DNA of 64,000 nt, taken from the NCBI GenBank assembly GCA_028671895.1, contig JAPMAC010000221.1, positions 9,920,001-9,984,000 of the forward strand. The letters are read 5' to 3'. This document shows positions 59,601 to 64,000 of this stretch, in pieces; position 1 is the stretch's first letter; each line of letters starts with the position of its first letter. The notes beneath the pieces are model-generated. The model saw nothing but the letters and a program-made list of their open reading frames with translations, did not search any database and was not told the origin of the DNA. The stretch comes from Oenanthe sinensis (taxonomy: Eukaryota > Streptophyta > Magnoliopsida > Apiales > Apiaceae). A program made the position numbers and the translations under genes.

Positions 59601-62600
59601 CTGCAAAACAATTGTTGAAGTCCAGCATCGGGATTCTTGAGGTGGGAATTCTGAATGTTATCGGGGTTCAACGTTTGATTGTATCACTTGTAAGTCAAAA
59701 ATGTGTAATGGTACCATTTGGATCAGTTGGTTAAAGAGAGGAATGTCATCCTCTTGGTCACAGGTTCGAATTCGAATCCCACGGGAGGAGAATTTGTGAT
59801 TATGTCATCTGGGCCAGAGCCTGTCGCACAAGTGCGGTTTACCTGGTTCACGTGGTTTGCAGGCTATTGCGTGAGCCCGTGGTTTTACCCAGTGCGCACT
59901 ATTGCGTGAGCCCGTAGTTTTACCCAGTGCGCACCCAAAGGGTAGCGGCTGCGGGTTCCCACAGTAAAAAAAAAAAATCCCGTTATTCTGTAATCATTTT
60001 TAAATTGTCTAACCGTTGTAACACTATAACCCTTATGCTCCAACTTCACTCTTTTATATTAAATTTATATAATTATGTTTTGCAATCCTTTCTAAACTAA
60101 CCGATGCAACTCCTATGCTGACATATAATTGTAGGACTATTTTTATTAAAGTCTTTTATATCTTTAATGACATGGCATAGATGATCACATGAATTATGAA
60201 GTTGATGAAGCTATTGTAAATGAATGAGAATTAGAAAGTGAAAATATCAATAGAGATAGTTTGAAATATCCCTATAGTGAGGGAGTAGAAACTTTTACTA
60301 GCACAAATTGCAGAATAGAAACTAAACAAGGCAAGAAAGAATGAGAGAATAATAGAGATTACATGATGAGACAAACCTAAAGTGACAATTTTAATATGCA
60401 AACAAACTAGATATGCGGTGTAAATACAACAAAGACCATTGATGAAGGACAACTAAAATATAGATACGATACGATAATATATATAACTTGGGTGAATGAA
60501 CCGCAGAACACCCACTACCCCAAGGGTTTTCTAACTGCAGAAGGGAGAAAAGTTATGAATGGAAACCCATAAAAGAGACCCAATTCAATATTTCAATATA
60601 TTTCAATAATCAAGTCTAAATAATATGTGGGGGATTATAATACTTATATAGTGAATAGAAACCCTAATAAATAACCTAATGGACTAAGGCCCGTTAAACA
60701 ATTGGGCTTTATTATAAATAAACTACTTATTTAGTAAACCACTAGCCCCGCGTATAAAATATATAAATAAATACATTATTTTCCTCCACATTAAATATAT
60801 ATAAACTAATTAATAAAGTATACAAGAATTCTTCACTTCCGTTCCCCATCAACCATTCAAAACAGAAGTGATTGATATTAACACTATTAGTAAGTCATAA
60901 AGTGCAATTAGTCATAAGTGGGAAAATGTCCACAAGGTTTCAAATTACCTGATGTTTCCTGCTTGTAAGTGGGCGCAACTCAATCCATGAGCATCCATTT
61001 ATCATAGGCCCAAGAACTCGATATTCTGTCACTGCCTCCTGCGAGGCTTCTAAACCCGAGCCATGAGCTAATATTACTCTTTCAGATTTTCCATCATTAA
61101 GAAGTACCTGCAGTTGACATGAGATTTGTCATTTCATCATGCCTTAAAAAGCCATGGACAAATAATCCAATGCACAGTTCTGCCATCAATATGTAAAAAC
61201 CACTCACAGAAGATGGCGGAACCACATGGATAGACAAAAGATGTTTTTGCGCGTGCAAGGGAGGGAGGGAGGGAGGGGGGAGAGAGAGAGAGAGAGGACC
61301 TTCGTAAGGGGAGCACGTACTAAACCTTCTTTTTCCTTGGGAGAACCTATGACCAATACCCAGTATTTCTGATATGTTGCATTACAAGCATCATTCCAAG
61401 CCTAACAGTGTAATGACTTAATTATAAGATATAACAACATTACTAAAGGAATTCTCAATAAAATTGGGACTGGAGGCATCATTAGCCCTCCAGCAGTGAG
61501 CAAAGTGCAAGGACTTGATCTATTGTACCTTATGCGAGGAGTTTCCCCTCTGTATACCGCTGAACAACCACTGTAGATGAGCTATACTTTCTTTTGTTCT
61601 GCCCATTAAATGAATTCCACTGCTCTCTCTATCAAGACGATGAACCTATGAGATTAACATGCCAGCAAAATTTATATGATATCAAGGGGCTATACAGACT
61701 AAAACTTCCAAAACTTAAGAAAGTGGAGTTTCAAGAAGATGAATCTTCAACAAAATAACTTAGAAAGTGCACGTTAAAAATTTAATGAGGGAGAAATATA
61801 CAATAATACAATTGTATTTTCTTCCATGAATTCTCGGGTGTCATGTATGTCATATTGTCATGTTCTAATAATTAATTATCAAATTTTTAGTTATTTTGGG
61901 CCTTGTTTGTTCGCCGAAAAATGTTCTTTACTGAAAAAGTGAAGGTAGGAAAACAAATTTTTGAAAAAAAATAAATATATTCCTTTGCTTGGAACACCTT
62001 GAAATATTTACCGGTCTTTGTTACTTTTTGGAAATTACTTTTCTGTCTGCTATTTTATAATTGTAAATTTGATTTCAACTAAATATTATTATAGTATATA
62101 TGCATAAATAACAATAACATTACCATATATACAACTTTCTTGAGGTTAATTAAATATCCACTCTTTTCTTTCTAAAAAATGTATGCATTATTAGGCTTCA
62201 TCTGTTACTATAACTTGATTTTGGCAATTATTTTCTGCAAAATAATTTTTAGAAAATTTTCTTGTCGGGAAAAAATTTATATTCCTCTCTTTGACTATCA
62301 TTTAGAAAATATTGATAATATTGAAAAATTGTTCAGAATTTGGAAAATATTTTCCACATTCTCGCTAAGATCATAACTGGAAGATCAATAAATAATTTTG
62401 CTGGAATCAACAAACACTCGGAAAATATATATTTTTTCCCTTAGACTAACCAAATAACAAAAAATCAGGACAACTCTTTTATAAAACAAATAAACCCTAT
62501 TACTCACTATCAGTCTAAGAGCATACCAAGTTTGGTGCCGAAGTAATGCTGCCCCTAATACAAATGTATTACACGCCAAATGAAATATTCCATCCATGGA

Positions 62601-64000
62601 AACATGAACCATAACCACAATAATAAATGTAAAAGGAAGAAACAAATTAAGAAAACATACTTCATATTATGATAATTAGATACACTACGAAAGTGGCCTA
62701 TATTACTAGATTATCATTGATAAACATGTAGAAAGAAACAAGTACACGTACATACACATACACATATATAGCATACATATAAACATGTTTAAAAGCACAT
62801 ACACAGAGATTAGAAAGGAGGTTATCTTGTTCAACCACATGTCAAAAGAAATATCTTATTCAGAAAAGGATGTTTCTAAAACAAAAAATATCTATTGCAA
62901 CAGAATGAGAATGAACATCACATGTACAAGAACCTCACCAGTTTAGGACCTTCATCATAGTCATAAGATAATGCTGCAGCAGCCAATGCATCCATGCTGT
63001 TATGAACAGGTAGGTTTCCCTAGCATCAGATGTTTAAAAATCTGTTAGGAAAGAAGTAATCAGAACAGGTGGAGTGAAAAAAGCATAAAGGATTTGCTTA
63101 CCTTCACCGGCAATTTGGGGGGTTTATTTAGCACAATTATGGCAGAGTCCTAGATTCAGAAAACACAAATGAATAACAAAGTTATTAAGGTAATCATATC
63201 TTGATCAAAAGAGTAGATATGAAGTCTTTTTAAAGGTACATAAGTATATTTGCTCTCGATCCCCAATAGTATAGATTATAAAAAAACATATATTTCACAA
63301 TATGCAAACCATAATACTACGCTACTTACTGACAGAAGATAATCAGTCAAAATATTATTCTAGTCATCTAGTGTGCCATAACCAGACCATCATCTACAAA
63401 GGGGCAAAATCAAAGACAAAAGTGGCAATATTCAAAGTAGGGTTGAGCAGACACATCAACGTTTTTATATCCAGAATAAGTGGAAACTACTTTGTTTTTC
63501 AAAATTGCAACTTATTTAGAAGATATAGAAGACTTAAAGACGTGCCTTGTATTTGACAAGTCTTTGCATATACTCAATCTCGTCAGCGTTAGGATACAAC
63601 GTTCCTGTTGGTATAGAGTTATATCTCTTAGAGATTCTTGTTTCCGCTACAGAAACAGGTACATAAATTCTCGCCCCCGTCTTCATGACCTCATTGTGCT
63701 TAATCTGTATGTGACTGTAGATTGTAGAATAAATAAACCCACAAAATTATTGCAGTAATAAAACGATCCATTTATCGAATTATTACCTTTCTCAAGTGAT
63801 CCATTTTCCCCTGGTTATATAAAGACAACCCATCTGACCGATTATTGTCATCTACATGCACCTGTTAAATATAAGTTATACACATAATCTAATTAACAAA
63901 AACATCATATATCAAAACCCTAAAACCAAATAAAACATATGAAGTAATTAGAACATAGAGATTAAAAAGGAATCAATCAAACAAGCTTGTTTATCACAAA
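56630..64000 (-). CDS. RNA pseudouridine synthase, RluA-type, plant mitochondrial RPUSD-like group; 3' part, truncated by window edge
   Basis: RluA-family enzyme converting uridine to pseudouridine in RNA; closest plant relatives are annotated as mitochondrial synthases 3/4. Seven exons in the window, all phase 0: 63861-63787, 63149-63102, 63019-62939, 61645-61529, 61401-61300, 61107-60949 and 57010-56630, coding 320 residues to the TAA at 56630. Motifs: VLNKPPKLPVK and NLPVHNSMDALAAAALSYD; the catalytic-Asp motif HRLDRESSG (61612-61642); WVLVIGSPKEKEGLV; then LRPLTSRKHQ/IRVHCAEALG and VGDYKYGW, the third RluA motif. It ends MPSHMKISWNLMSSYLV, as in close relatives. The 5' exons with start and any targeting peptide lie beyond position 64000. 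Intron 57011-60948 holds a MITE, a SINE and two LTR-like repeats. Confidence 0.94.
58296..58546. mobile_element. Stowaway-like MITE in pseudouridine synthase intron
   Basis: Terminal inverted repeats CTCCCTCCGTCCC and GGGACGGAGGGAG bound 251 bp, flanked by TA on both sides. Internal words (gtttacatttgg, cccaaaaaggaaagtgtaaagaa) relate it to the copy at 7730-8009. Confidence 0.88.
59082..59433 (-). repeat. LTR-like repeat, copy 1
   Basis: About 352 bp from TGATGAAGC to CCTCATCA, directly repeated at 60493-60851. Shared words include cagaagggagaaaagttatg, aaccctaat, ataacctaatggac and attataaataaactac. On the minus strand it has a TATA-like CCTATATAAGTATT, suggesting minus orientation. Confidence 0.65.
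59719..59977 (+). mobile_element. tRNA-derived SINE (Au-like)
   Basis: The 5' part carries RNA polymerase III promoter boxes: box A-like gatcagttggttaaag (59721-59736) and box B GGTTCGAATTCGAATCC (59763-59779). The body ends gggtagcggctgcgggttcc and a 12-bp A tract (59966-59977), as in plant Au-type SINEs. A 35-bp unit is tandemly duplicated (59864-59898 and 59899-59933). No clear target duplication was found. Confidence 0.8.
60493..60851 (-). repeat. LTR-like repeat, copy 2
   Basis: Direct repeat of 59082-59433, from TGAATGAACC to CCCCATCA. The 1.06 kb between the copies has no gag/pol frame, and part of it is the SINE. If the two are LTRs of one element it is a short non-autonomous (TRIM/LARD-like) one; flanking 5-bp duplications were not seen, so they may be independent insertions. 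Confidence 0.6.
61258..61297. repeat. (GGGA)n(GA)n tract at a 5' splice site
   Basis: The purine repeat directly abuts the donor of the exon 61401-61300, so on the coding strand the intron opens GTCCTCTCTCTCTCTC. Confidence 0.85.

Larger units (their letters stand above)
58157..59721. repeat. Perfect 37-bp inverted repeat within the pseudouridine synthase intron
   Basis: The segment 58157-58193 (ccaaatggtaccattacaca and on to caagtg) is exactly the complement of 59685-59721. Between them lie a MITE, an LTR-like repeat and unannotated sequence; the right arm abuts the SINE. A partial second copy of the word (gtggtaccattacacat) follows the left arm at 58191. Confidence 0.75.

Noticed and set aside
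59719..59800. Possible functional tRNA gene
   Set aside because: Box A and box B are present, but the cloverleaf does not close and the sequence continues into a SINE body with an A tail.
61908..62454. Possible Harbinger-like MITE starting GGGCCTTGTTTG
   Set aside because: No inverted partner end or target duplication could be found in the same intron.

Overview
The window is nuclear DNA of a flowering plant, almost certainly a eudicot. It is A+T-rich, its genes carry GT..AG introns, and the recognisable proteins are plant families: MLK/PPK kinase, SINAT E3 ligase, Mn-type CDF transporter, F-box/FBD/LRR and plant RluA-type pseudouridine synthase. I cannot fix the species from sequence alone. 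Most of the window is transposon-derived.

Layout of genes: (1) 1-5153, minus: 5' half of a casein-kinase-1-like MLK/PPK kinase, running off the left edge, with a hAT-like and a MULE-like MITE in its introns. (2) 8302-8643, minus: a two-exon gene for a 65-residue protein. (3) 11990-15026, plus: decayed RPA1-like gene. (4) 15655-16300, plus: pseudogene fragment of ACC synthase with its intron retained, followed by a Helitron-like 3' end at 16428. (5) 22266-22637, plus: single-exon small membrane protein. (6) 23960-25690, minus: decayed duplicate of the MTP gene. (7) 26043-27516, minus: F-box/LRR/FBD gene, frame-broken near its start. (8) 44221-47446, minus: complete 7-exon metal tolerance protein. 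(9) 49104-52149, minus: complete 4-exon SINAT-type E3 ligase. (10) 56630 to the right edge, minus: 3' part of an organellar-type RNA pseudouridine synthase.

The stretch 27800-40205 is dominated by two same-strand copies of a decayed Copia block. Both carry the same MITE at the same codon, so duplication followed MITE insertion. Copy B additionally bears a solo LTR-like insertion (38146-40005) with a 5-bp target duplication, and a truncated LTR with PBS-like sequence sits at the junction of the two copies. Other mobile DNA includes a minus-strand Copia fragment (16780-17393), hAT-like elements with dense subterminal word arrays, MULE-MITEs with exact 9-bp target duplications, Stowaway-like MITEs, a tRNA-derived SINE and a pair of LTR-like repeats inside one intron.

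The host genes are unrelated single-copy-style genes with no operon or pathway logic: chromatin/light-signalling kinase, manganese transport, ubiquitin ligation and RNA modification. I found no convincing new biological system. The most informative material is the record of gene capture (RPA-like plus ACC synthase near a Helitron-like end), gene duplication (MTP) and nested insertion.
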